Shown here piece by piece: positions 7,347 to 14,730 of a stretch of 23,175 bases of DNA. The stretch is from positions 1 to 23,175 of IMG/VR virus record IMGVR_UViG_3300038701_001019; one strand, given 5' to 3'. The translations under genes were made by a program, and so were the position numbers. The notes beneath the pieces were generated by a model. It had not been told where the DNA came from, did not search any database, and worked only from the letters and a program-made list of their open reading frames with translations. The first letter of the stretch is position 1; each line of letters begins with the position of its first letter. This DNA is from a virus.

Positions 7347-7748
7347 ATGGCACAAGCGGCGGGCCGCGATTTTGCGGTAAAAAAGAACAGCACGGTTATC
7401 GCGTCTGTTCGCAGCAAAAGCATCACATGGAACGGCACGTTGATCGATACGACCAACGATGACGACGAGGGCAAGACAACGTATCTGTCTGACAAGTTCG
7501 CGACCACGACGCTTGAAATCAGCGTTGAAGGTATGACCGACGACGACGTTCTGTCGGACTTGGCTTTCAGCGGCGACGACACTGATAAGTTTCTGTCTGA
7601 CCTGACGCTTGAGCGTCCGAATGGTGACGTGATTTCAGGCACGTTCATCCTGACGAACTACGTCGAGACCGGCCAGTATCAGGAGGCCGTAACCTTTACC
7701 GCGACCATCGTTCGTAGCGGCGCGCACACATGGACGCCTGCAACGTGA
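7347..7748 (+). CDS. Major tail (tube) protein
   Basis: A 133-aa acidic, beta-rich protein. The opening AAGRDFAVKKNSTVIASVRS, a Thr/Asp-rich middle with repeated 'D.FATTTLEISVEGM' type strands, and a closing VTFTATIVRSGAHTW are the pattern of TP901-1/GTA-type major tail proteins. These stack as hexamer rings to make the tube. It has the strong RBS expected of an abundant protein (AGAAGGAG, 7333-7340) and its own leader hairpin. The stop overlaps the ATG of the chaperone gene by one base. The small size is normal for short-chain tube proteins without an Ig domain. Confidence 0.87.
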   Translation: MAQAAGRDFAVKKNSTVIASVRSKSITWNGTLIDTTNDDDEGKTTYLSDKFATTTLEISVEGMTDDDVLSDLAFSGDDTDKFLSDLTLERPNGDVISGTFILTNYVETGQYQEAVTFTATIVRSGAHTWTPAT

Positions 7749-8140
7749 TGGATGGGTTTCAGGATATAACCCTGACATACAAGGGTGTGGACTACACGCT
7801 GAAAGCCAATCGAATGTTGCCTGTTGTGGCGCAGATCGAGGATGCAATTCGTGGCGACAGTGCGCGTCAGGCTGTTCAGATTTTGTTGCAGCCTGGGGGG
7901 CCAAGTTATCCGCGCTTGGCGATGGCTTACGCGGCTGCGTTGCGTGGCGCTGGGGCTGGGGTTTCGGCTGATGAAATTTATCTGAGCATCATGCAGGACT
8001 TTGCGGATGGCAATTCAGACGCGGCTGAGGGCGTCCAGCGTGCGATTTTCACGCTGCTATCCATCATGTCGCCGCCGATTGCCCGCGCTTTGGCTGAGGG
8101 TGCCGACGAGCCGGGGGAGGCGCAGGCGGCGGGATCGTAG
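7748..8140 (+). CDS. Tail assembly chaperone (GTA gp10-type)
   Basis: A 130-aa protein resembling the 'gene transfer agent family' tail assembly chaperone, equivalent in position to lambda gpG. It shows the ITLTYKGVDYTLKANRM N-terminal strands and an Ala-rich helical body with LAMAYAAALRGAG and SADEIY. The ATG at 7748 (TGATG overlap) is preferred over the in-frame ATG at 7730, which lies inside the tail gene. The last 14 codons also stay open in the -1 frame, which continues into a second chaperone domain ending at 8334. The C-terminus is a low-complexity tail, GEAQAAGS. It probably binds the tape measure during tail assembly. Confidence 0.82.
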   Translation: MDGFQDITLTYKGVDYTLKANRMLPVVAQIEDAIRGDSARQAVQILLQPGGPSYPRLAMAYAAALRGAGAGVSADEIYLSIMQDFADGNSDAAEGVQRAIFTLLSIMSPPIARALAEGADEPGEAQAAGS

Positions 8141-8334
8141 AGGCGCTACATGATCTTTGCGTTGGTCATGGGTGGATTTCGCCGCTGGACTTTTGGAACA
8201 TGTCGCCCGGTCAAGTGTGGTGGGTTATCAGGGCCAAAATGCCGAAAGAGGCTTTGAAGCGTAAGGATACCCAAGCTGATCTGTATCGGCTGCTGAAAGA
8301 GGCAAAAGCAAAGAATGGCCAAAGTAGTCGGTGA
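8113..8334 (+). CDS. Tail assembly chaperone extension, probably made by -1 frameshift
   Basis: The -1 frame relative to the preceding chaperone is open from 8098 to the TGA at 8332-8334. From 8134 it encodes IVEALHDLCVGHGWISPLDF, followed by WNMSPGQVWWVIRAK. This matches the SP..FW..(T/S)P helical pattern of the second GTA-type chaperone (rcc01693/Phage_TAC_6 style). It has no ATG, GTG or TTG before an internal ATG at 8200, which would delete the recognisable part. Expression is therefore best explained by frameshifting somewhere in 8098-8137, for example in the G-rich 8111-8120, giving a Gly/Ala-rich linker (AGGGAGGG). The slip site is not a classical heptamer. The 3' end overlaps the tape measure start by 20 bases, as in lambda gpGT. 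The start coordinate is approximate. Confidence 0.65.
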   Translation, partial: GGGAGGGIVEALHDLCVGHGWISPLDFWNMSPGQVWWVIRAKMPKEALKRKDTQADLYRLLKEAKAKNGQSSR

Positions 8335-10027
8335 TATTGCAGTCAAGGTCAGTGCCGATATTGGCGCGCTGCAAAAAGGATTGCGCTCTGGTGCGAAAAG
8401 CGTTGACGGGTTTGGTGACCGTGCCGCGCAAATGTCCATGCGCGTCGCCAAGGCCGGAGCTGTGGTTGCTGGTGCGCTTTCGGTTGCCGCAATAGGCGGA
8501 TACAACCTTGCGAAATCTGCGGCTGATGCTGGTGCCGAGATTGAGCGCATGTCTCGTTTGGCTGGGGTTACGCCGGAGCGGTTTCAGCGCATGGCGGCGG
8601 CGTCCAAGACGGTTGGCATTGAACAGGACAAACTTGCTGACATCCTGAAGGATGTGTCGGATCGAGTGGGTGATTTCCTTTCGACCGGCGGCGGCCCGAT
8701 GAAGGATTTCTTTGAAAACATCGCGCCAAAGGTGGGGGTGACTGCCGAGCAATTCAGAAACCTGAACAGCGCAGATGCGTTGCAGTTGTTCATTTCGTCG
8801 CTTGAAAAAGCCAATATTTCGTCGAATGAAATGACGTTTTACATGGAAGCGATGGCTTCCGACATGACTGCGCTATTGCCATTGCTCACTAACGGCGGCG
8901 CGGAAATGAAACGTTTTGGCGATGAAGCTGCGGCGGCTGGCGCTATCCTTTCAAATGATGCGGTCAAGGGTTCTGCCGATTTGCAAGCAGAATTGGAAAA
9001 CCTGACCAAGAGCATCAACACCCAGTTTACGCAGGCCATCCTTGACAACAAGGAAGAGATTTCGGCCCTAGTCGATAGTATCACTGACACTTGGATACCC
9101 GCGCTGATTAAAGTCGCAGAGGCAATGGGCAAGGTTTTGGAGGTTATCAACGCATCCATTGAAGGTTACGGCAACTGGAAGCGACTGATAACCACAGGGT
9201 CAACTGAACAAAGCATTTTTGACAAAGACCCGTCTCTTGAAGGCGCTGGCGGCGATGGGCGTAAATCGCCAAGTCAGATTTTTCAGGGTCTTGGCATAAA
9301 TACAGGTCCAAGCATTGCCGATGAATTTGGCGGGTTTGTCGGCGGTGGCGGCGATACCGATGTGGACGGCGGCGAAGGCGCTGACACTCTGGGCTTTATG
9401 TCCGACGCATCCGCGCGGGCAATAGAGATCGAGATGGAAAAGCAAGCGCGGCTTGCCGAGGTTTTGCAAGAAGGGTTTGCCAACCGCCTCAATCTGCTGT
9501 CCGAAGGTTACGGCGCGGAAGAGGAAATTACGCAAGAACACGCCGAAAAGATGCGCCGCATTGAAGAGTTGACGCAGGCGCAGCGTTTGGGGCTTGTGCA
9601 GGGTGCTTTTGGTGATCTGGCTTCGTTAATGAGCAGCGAGAATGAAAAGCTGTTCAAGATCGGCAAGGCAGCGGCGATAGCCGAGGCCACGATTAGCGGA
9701 TACAAAGCCGCTGTTGAGGCGTGGGAAAAGGGTATGGAGGTTGGTGGCCCACCTGTTGCTGCGGCCTTTACCGCAGCTTCCCTGGCGCGCACAGGTTCTC
9801 TTATCGCTGGCATTGCATCTCAGCAAATTGGCGGGGCTGGTGGCGGTGCAGGCGCGGCCACGGCGGGCGCAGCCGGTCAACCCGCCGCGCGCCCGGTGCA
9901 GAACATCCAGCTAGACATGATCGGCGCTAGCCCGTCGCAGTTGCAGGCGGTGCAAACGCTTGTGGATACGATGGTTGAGGCCAATAGGCAGGGGTATGAC
10001 CTGAACGCGATTGTGAGGGCGAGTTGA
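8315..10027 (+). CDS. Tail tape measure protein
   Basis: A 570-aa largely helical protein whose length would set tail length. The N-terminus GDIAVKVSADIGALQKGLRS is a typical tape-measure opening. An Ala/Gly-rich hydrophobic stretch lies near residues 46-62, then RMSRLAGVTPERFQRMA near 78-94 and an ALLPLLTNGG segment. The C-terminal part has coiled-coil charge pattern (EEITQEHAEKMRRIEEL), a hydrophobic region near 455-520 and a Gly/Ala-rich linker. At 570 residues it is short, suggesting a tail of roughly 80-90 nm by the usual 1.5 A per residue rule. The ATG at 8315 lies inside the frameshifted chaperone ORF; the stop overlaps the next ATG. Confidence 0.9.
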   Translation: MAKVVGDIAVKVSADIGALQKGLRSGAKSVDGFGDRAAQMSMRVAKAGAVVAGALSVAAIGGYNLAKSAADAGAEIERMSRLAGVTPERFQRMAAASKTVGIEQDKLADILKDVSDRVGDFLSTGGGPMKDFFENIAPKVGVTAEQFRNLNSADALQLFISSLEKANISSNEMTFYMEAMASDMTALLPLLTNGGAEMKRFGDEAAAAGAILSNDAVKGSADLQAELENLTKSINTQFTQAILDNKEEISALVDSITDTWIPALIKVAEAMGKVLEVINASIEGYGNWKRLITTGSTEQSIFDKDPSLEGAGGDGRKSPSQIFQGLGINTGPSIADEFGGFVGGGGDTDVDGGEGADTLGFMSDASARAIEIEMEKQARLAEVLQEGFANRLNLLSEGYGAEEEITQEHAEKMRRIEELTQAQRLGLVQGAFGDLASLMSSENEKLFKIGKAAAIAEATISGYKAAVEAWEKGMEVGGPPVAAAFTAASLARTGSLIAGIASQQIGGAGGGAGAATAGAAGQPAARPVQNIQLDMIGASPSQLQAVQTLVDTMVEANRQGYDLNAIVRAS

Positions 10028-10266
10028 TGGCAGTCGTGGAGACAATCAAGGTCGAGTTGCGCCATGAAAGGGCGTTGCGCGCGCTGAGCGATGCAATGGA
10101 AGAATGGACGAACGGTCAACGGCAGGCCTTTGCAGATGAATGGGCCGATCTTGTCGAAGCCGGTGCCGAGGTTGCGGACGTCCAGTTTGTGGGCGGGCGC
10201 GTCGTTGCATATCCTTCCGAGGATTTCACGATGCACTTGGCAAAATGGGGGGTGCATCTGGTATGA
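10027..10266 (+). CDS. Small tail-region protein of unknown function (79 aa)
   Basis: A 79-aa acidic protein starting MAVVETIKVELRHERALRAL. It is predicted mainly helical in the first half (EEWTNGQRQAFADEWADLVE) and strand-forming at the end (VQFVGGRVVAYPSEDFTM). I recognise no family. It is coupled on both sides: the ATG overlaps the tape measure stop (TGATG) and its stop overlaps the next ATG (ATGA). By position it may be a small tail-tip component or a tape-measure partner, but this is only inference. Confidence 0.7.
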   Translation: MAVVETIKVELRHERALRALSDAMEEWTNGQRQAFADEWADLVEAGAEVADVQFVGGRVVAYPSEDFTMHLAKWGVHLV

Positions 10267-11081
10267 CAGTTCTTATCGAGACCAGCTTCACCGGCAACAC
10301 CTACCCGCTCAACCACGGTCGCGTGTGCTGGCAACGCCTGTCAGGGACCATCACGGCCACCACGGAGGCGGCGGGCTTTGCTGCGGCCAATGCGGGCACG
10401 GTGCGGACGGATAGCTACTGGCAACCCACGGCGTTGCCTGCGAACTGGGTTCTGACATTCGCGGCGGCGACTGACGTTAGCTTTATCGGCATCGCGCGGC
10501 ATGACTTGGGGACGCAGAACGCCACGGTGAATTTGCAATACTTCGACGGCACGGATTGGGTCAACTTCCCCGGCCTGTTCAACATCATGCCGGACGACGA
10601 TGCGCCTATCCTGGCGCTTATGTCCACGCGCGAGGTTGAGGCGGTGCGGGTGCGGATACTGGCGGCGGATGGCAACCCCACGATTGGCGTCATATCGGTG
10701 GGTCTGGCGGATGAATGGCCGCGCCCGTTTACGTGGGTGGGCCAGCCGATCACGGAAGGCGACCAAAAGCAATTCGAGAACACCGTTAGCGTGGGCGGGA
10801 ATTGGCTTGGCAGATCGGCGACGGATCGCGGATTGCAGTTTGAATTGACCATGCAACACGCATCCGAGGCTTGGCGCAAGACGGACTTTCAGGCGTTCAA
10901 GGCGTGGGCGAATGGCGAGGGGGCGGCTTTCTTCATTGCCGCGCGCCCCGACGATTACCCGAATGAACTGGCTTATGCCATGTGCGGGGATGTGGTCACG
11001 GCATCGCGGGAAATCCCGAACAAGGCAGTATCAACGGCGGTCACGCTGCGCTGCATGGGGGTCAAAGACCTGAATGGCTGA
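10263..11081 (+). CDS. Putative distal tail / minor tail protein (272 aa)
   Basis: A 272-aa beta-rich protein beginning MTVLIETSFTGNTYPLNHGR. The first ~140 residues look like a galactose-binding (F5/8-like) jelly roll: an 'SYWQPTALPANWVLTF' strand, SFIGIARHDLGTQNATV, and VRVRILAADGNPTIGVISVG. The second half contains FENTVSVGGNWLGRS and FQAFKAWANGEGAAFFIAA, reminiscent of distal tail proteins that connect tube and tip. Position after the tape measure suits a Dit-like role. The frame is open upstream of 10263 but that part is Arg/Cys-rich shadow translation; the ATGA overlap decides the start. The assignment is structural inference, not a recognised family match. Confidence 0.65.
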   Translation: MTVLIETSFTGNTYPLNHGRVCWQRLSGTITATTEAAGFAAANAGTVRTDSYWQPTALPANWVLTFAAATDVSFIGIARHDLGTQNATVNLQYFDGTDWVNFPGLFNIMPDDDAPILALMSTREVEAVRVRILAADGNPTIGVISVGLADEWPRPFTWVGQPITEGDQKQFENTVSVGGNWLGRSATDRGLQFELTMQHASEAWRKTDFQAFKAWANGEGAAFFIAARPDDYPNELAYAMCGDVVTASREIPNKAVSTAVTLRCMGVKDLNG

Positions 11082-13392
11082 CAAGGACACATACGGGCGG
11101 AAACCTGTTGTCGTGGTGGATCTGATCCAGCCGCGATGCAGCAACCGTTTTGGGGTCTACACTCCTTCCAGCTTTGGCACGGCGCTGCACACGGCGGACG
11201 ATGGCGATACGGTGCTGGCATCGGTGTTCGATGCGACACAGCCCATTGTGGCGTCCACAGACGTGACATTCACAGCGTCACCCTTGGGCGTAATCTGGGA
11301 GCAGGGCGGCGGCGGCACGGGCAGCTTTCTAGGCGTCACTGGCACGGAATTGGTGTGGCGGGCCGGGTCTGGCGCTGACGGCGGCGATGCAAACACGGCA
11401 ATGATCCGAGTGCCGGTCGCGCAATTCGCTGGCCTAACAGTCAACATCATCGTTGAGGCGGTGCCTGCCACAGCATTTGCGCGCCTGACAGTGCGCACCA
11501 CGGACGGCGAGTTTCTGCTGCAATCCGACAATACCGCGTCGGGCGGGTCATTCCCGCTTGCGTCATGGGCGGGCGCGGGTGATGGCGGTATCGGGTTTGC
11601 ATCTGGCACCATGCCAGCAGGGGAAAGCACGGCGGACTTTAACGGCACAATCGGCACAGTTTCGTTCTATGAGACGACGATTACCTTTTCGGGCTGTCGC
11701 GCCACGGGAACACCGAAGTGCTACCAGACCTATACGACCTGCGGCGATACCGAGAATTACAACACGGACGGCAGCATAACTTGGCGGTTTACACGGCCCC
11801 AAGATGAACCCGGCCTGCTGTATGAGGAAACCGACAGCAACACGATCAAAACCAACGCCATTCCAATCCTGCAAAGCGTCACGACGACGACAAGCCGCAT
11901 TAACCCAGGTGCAAGCCGTGAAGGCGAAAGCCCGCTTGGACGGCGCGCAACGGCCTCTATCAGCGTGTCGAATGGCGTTTGGGATGACCATGTGGGCGAC
12001 TTCTATCTGAGCGACCGGCCCGCGCGCGATGCTGTGGGGTTCTGGTCGCTGTTCACGGCGCGCAACACTTTCACGCCGGGTTTTGAGGCGGTGATATACG
12101 AGGGCTATCAGGGTCAGGCGCTGGGCGACATGCAGTCGCGGCGGTTTAACGTTGAGGTTGTCAACGGCCCGGATGGCAGCGACAATTACACCATCCAATG
12201 CCGTGACCCACTGGACGATGTGCGGGGCAAAAATGCCAAGTATCCGCCCACGTCCCAGATTGATTTGGCCGACGATATCACGGCGGTTGCAACCGAAATC
12301 CCGGTGATCTGCAACGAAAGCGAATTGTCGCTGGACTTGGGCAACACGGGATCGACGCGATTTGCCGCGATAGGCGATGAAATCCTAAGCTACACCGGCT
12401 GGACCGGGACCGCGCCGGAATTTACCCTGACAGGCGTTCAACGCGGGGTGCTAAATACCGAGGCGGCATCGCACAGCCTGAATGACGCGGTGCAGCGTTG
12501 CGCGCGGCATGTGGCGCAACCGTTGTATCTGGTGGCGCAATACATCCTGACAGACCACACCACGGTTAAATCCAGCTACATCGACACGGCGCAATGGGCG
12601 GACGAGGGCGGCACGTATACATCTACGCTACAGGCCGACACGACCTTGCCCGAGCCTGTGGATGTGGACAAGGTGCTGGGCGAGTTGTGCCGTGACGGTC
12701 TGTTTAGCATCTATTGGGATGATCGCCGCCAGACCATCCCGCTCTTGGCTGTGCGCCCGCCACGCGAAACACCGCTGCAATGGACCGATGAAGATAATAT
12801 CGCCAGCCTGTCGCGCAAGACGGTGGCCGATGAGCGTATGACGCGGGTCAGCGTGTTTTTTGGCCCGCGTGTGCCAACTGCCAGCCTTACCGATGAATTG
12901 AACTACGCCAATCGGCGCATCCGCGTGGATACCGAGGTCGAGCAGGTAGACGTGGCGGGCGGAAAGATATTCGAGAACACTATCTTTTCCCGATGGACGC
13001 AGACATTCGGCAACGCGCTACTCGTGGGCGCTTCCCTGTTGTTGCGCTACCGCCTTCCCCCGCAATACCTGACTGTCGATCTCGACGCCAAGGACAGTGA
13101 CGCGCAGATCGGTGACGTTGTGGACCTGATTACGCGATACATCCGAGACAGCGAGGGACAGCCGATCACGACGCGGTGGCAAATCATCGGAGTTGATGAG
13201 CCGGTTCACGGCACACGGTTGCGCGTTGAATTGCAAAGCTACCGTTTTGTTGGTAAATTCGCGGTAATCATGGCCAATGACGCGCCAAGCTACGCTGACG
13301 CCACGGACGCGGAAAAGCTGAACGGGTGCTGGTTTGCCGATGACGCGACGGGCAAAATGCCGGATGGGTCGGAACCCTACCTGCTGCAATAG
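11074..13392 (+). CDS. Large tail-tip / baseplate hub-like protein (772 aa)
   Basis: The largest protein in the window. Residues 1-28 (VVVVDLIQPRCSNRFGV) and about 205-240 (CRATGTPKCYQTYTTCGD, then YN and WRFTRP) look like two halves of one Cys-containing tail-tip motif. The ~180 residues between them are Thr/Gly-rich beta with a LamG-like look. The rest includes a repeated segment with DDITAVATEIPVI, an AIGDEILSYTG strand pair and GVQRGVLNT (near 410-460), and a hub-like stretch with LRYRLPPQYLTVDLDAKDSD near 670-689. It overlaps the previous gene by 8 bases. By position and size it is the likely central tip or receptor-binding platform, analogous in place to lambda gpJ. No NlpC/P60 peptidase gene of the GTA type accompanies it. 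Confidence 0.7.
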   Translation: MADKDTYGRKPVVVVDLIQPRCSNRFGVYTPSSFGTALHTADDGDTVLASVFDATQPIVASTDVTFTASPLGVIWEQGGGGTGSFLGVTGTELVWRAGSGADGGDANTAMIRVPVAQFAGLTVNIIVEAVPATAFARLTVRTTDGEFLLQSDNTASGGSFPLASWAGAGDGGIGFASGTMPAGESTADFNGTIGTVSFYETTITFSGCRATGTPKCYQTYTTCGDTENYNTDGSITWRFTRPQDEPGLLYEETDSNTIKTNAIPILQSVTTTTSRINPGASREGESPLGRRATASISVSNGVWDDHVGDFYLSDRPARDAVGFWSLFTARNTFTPGFEAVIYEGYQGQALGDMQSRRFNVEVVNGPDGSDNYTIQCRDPLDDVRGKNAKYPPTSQIDLADDITAVATEIPVICNESELSLDLGNTGSTRFAAIGDEILSYTGWTGTAPEFTLTGVQRGVLNTEAASHSLNDAVQRCARHVAQPLYLVAQYILTDHTTVKSSYIDTAQWADEGGTYTSTLQADTTLPEPVDVDKVLGELCRDGLFSIYWDDRRQTIPLLAVRPPRETPLQWTDEDNIASLSRKTVADERMTRVSVFFGPRVPTASLTDELNYANRRIRVDTEVEQVDVAGGKIFENTIFSRWTQTFGNALLVGASLLLRYRLPPQYLTVDLDAKDSDAQIGDVVDLITRYIRDSEGQPITTRWQIIGVDEPVHGTRLRVELQSYRFVGKFAVIMANDAPSYADATDAEKLNGCWFADDATGKMPDGSEPYLLQ

Positions 13393-13400
13393 GAGACGAC

Positions 13401-13925
13401 ATGGCAAGCTGGACAGAACTAGACCCAAACGGACTGCTACCAGGCGAGCCGATGACAAGCGCAAAGGCGCTGGCGTTCTTTGAAAACCCGTCTGCGATTG
13501 CAGAGGGCGCGGCCAATGCCCCACGGGTTGCGCAAAAGGTCATTCTGCCTACGATAGGCACTGGAACAGCGACGTTTTCCGGCTTCACTGGTTGGCAGGG
13601 CGTCGTCGTCAATTTGTCAATGAACAACACCGGCGGGTCAACAGCGCGGCAGGTAAGCATTGCAGTTGGCGACGGAACATTCGCAACGGCCACAAACATT
13701 TTCGAAATACCTATCACGTCAGGCGTAGGACAGTTTCAGGTGTTCGTTGACTTTGTGACAGGTGCTTACAAGGCATCTTGGCTGGTCCTGACCACGACCG
13801 GAACAGCGTCGGGAACACTGGCATTGCCAGCAGGGGATGTGACTGAATTTCAGGTGAACGCCATCAGCGGCGATGTGCTGATAGGCGGCATCGCAATCGC
13901 AAACGGCGGGGCAAGCACGACATGA
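13401..13925 (+). CDS. Tail/fibre-associated protein of unknown function (174 aa)
   Basis: A 174-aa protein with the N-terminus MASWTELDPNGLLPGEPMTS, then AKALAFFENPSAIAEGA. I associate this opening with proteins located behind tail-tip genes in roseobacter phages. The remainder (residues 46-170) is strongly beta-forming, rich in Gly/Thr/Ala (GTGTATFSGFTGW, TTTGTASGTLALPAG), suggesting a compact beta-sandwich exposed on the tail tip. GGAG 6 nt before the ATG is a good RBS; this is the only tail-tip gene not overlapping its upstream neighbour. No catalytic motif is seen. It could be a fibre adaptor or a decoration protein. Confidence 0.65.
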   Translation: MASWTELDPNGLLPGEPMTSAKALAFFENPSAIAEGAANAPRVAQKVILPTIGTGTATFSGFTGWQGVVVNLSMNNTGGSTARQVSIAVGDGTFATATNIFEIPITSGVGQFQVFVDFVTGAYKASWLVLTTTGTASGTLALPAGDVTEFQVNAISGDVLIGGIAIANGGASTT

Positions 13926-14269
13926 CCGATACGACAGACTTACAGGACCAGATTGCCACGCTCAAAAGCGCGCTGGAAGCCGCATCACGGCGGGCGAAAG
14001 ACCTGCAAACCAAGCTGGATGCACAACGGGCAGAGAATGACGGGCTGCGTGATGCGGCGCAAAAGTCGCAATCCTATGGGGCAAAGCAGGCAAGCCGGGT
14101 GGCCGCGCTGGAAGGTCAGCTAGTGGCGGCAAAGGACAAGCTGGCCAAAGGGAAGGTGCGCAAGTGCCCGGAGCAGACACGCCTTTTGGCGGCATATCGG
14201 CGGGCCGTGCGCATCGCCAATGACCGGCTGGCCGATGCAAAGCGCGCCTGCGTCAAGGTGCCGGAATGA
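13922..14269 (+). CDS. Coiled-coil protein in the fibre region (115 aa)
   Basis: A 115-aa protein that is almost wholly heptad-repeat coiled coil from residue 5 to about 80 (LQDQIATLKSALEAASRRAK and ALEGQLVAAKDKLAKGK). It ends in a basic helix with two cysteines, KCPEQ near 80 and ACVK near 110. It has no signal peptide or membrane segment. It is coupled by ATGA overlap to the 174-aa gene before it. A trimerisation stalk or assembly chaperone for the following fibre genes is possible; a cytoplasmic role in lysis timing is an alternative. Function is unknown. Confidence 0.65.
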   Translation: MTDTTDLQDQIATLKSALEAASRRAKDLQTKLDAQRAENDGLRDAAQKSQSYGAKQASRVAALEGQLVAAKDKLAKGKVRKCPEQTRLLAAYRRAVRIANDRLADAKRACVKVPE

Positions 14270-14367
14270 GGGCGTCGGGGCGGTCGGTTATTCCAACTGT
14301 GCCCGCGTTGCCGTTTTGTGTTATACCTGTGAATGACGATGCAGAGCAGGCTATAAGGATCGACATC

Positions 14368-14730
14368 ATGTCTTGCTGCGTGGAAGAGATTTACGGGTGC
14401 ATCGCACAGGGCGCGGCGAAACGCTTTTCCTTCGAGGATGCGCAGGACGCGGACTTTTCCGGGGCGTCTGAAATCACGTTCGACGTGTGGCAAAAGAATT
14501 GGAAGGGCGAGCCAATTGGCGACCCTATCTTTTCGGCATCCCTGACAGGCGGCGGCGTTGACCCTGCTACACCTAGCCGCTTTATCGTGCGCGTGGGCAA
14601 CGTGGCCAGCGCGGCATTGCCTGCCGGGTCGCACTATTGCGAGGCGTGGGTTACGCTATCCAGCGGCAATCGGCGGTGCGTGGGCAAGGGCCGCTTTGAT
14701 GTAATCGACACAAGGAAATACGACACATGA
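14368..14730 (+). CDS. Small beta-sandwich protein next to the tailspike (120 aa)
   Basis: A 120-aa protein starting MSCCVEEIYGCIAQGAAKRF, followed by strands EITFDVWQKNWKGEPIGDP and FSASLTGGGVD and a closing HYCEAWVTLSSGNRRCVGKG. The pattern recalls the N-terminal domain of baseplate upper proteins (BppU-like Ig fold), but this is a weak resemblance. Start choice: AAGGA at 14355-14359 sits 8 nt before the ATG at 14368. The frame is open to an ATGA-coupled start at 14266, but the extra 34 residues look like translated spacer. Five cysteines in 120 residues are unusual for a phage structural protein. The stop overlaps the tailspike ATG, suggesting the two products act together. Confidence 0.6.
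   Translation: MSCCVEEIYGCIAQGAAKRFSFEDAQDADFSGASEITFDVWQKNWKGEPIGDPIFSASLTGGGVDPATPSRFIVRVGNVASAALPAGSHYCEAWVTLSSGNRRCVGKGRFDVIDTRKYDT

Noticed and set aside
8113-8119. G-run as a classical -1 slippery heptamer
   Set aside because: In the zero frame it reads G GGG GAG; the A-site tRNA for GAG would mispair with GGA after slipping, so it does not satisfy the X-XXY-YYZ rule. The frameshift claim rests on the missing start codon and domain continuity instead.
94-8334. Idea that the window is a gene transfer agent (GTA) cluster
   Set aside because: Several proteins are of GTA type (chaperones, DUF3168, gp10-like). However, the order includes a small terminase, a true lysis block with spanins, a tailspike outside the GTA layout and a convergent accessory operon, and lacks the GTA DUF2460 and NlpC/P60 genes. 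An ordinary phage or prophage fits better.
14302-14360. Promoter before the spike-adjacent gene
   Set aside because: TATA-like hexamers exist at 14321 and 14352 but no -35 element at a suitable distance could be found, so it was left as a remark only.
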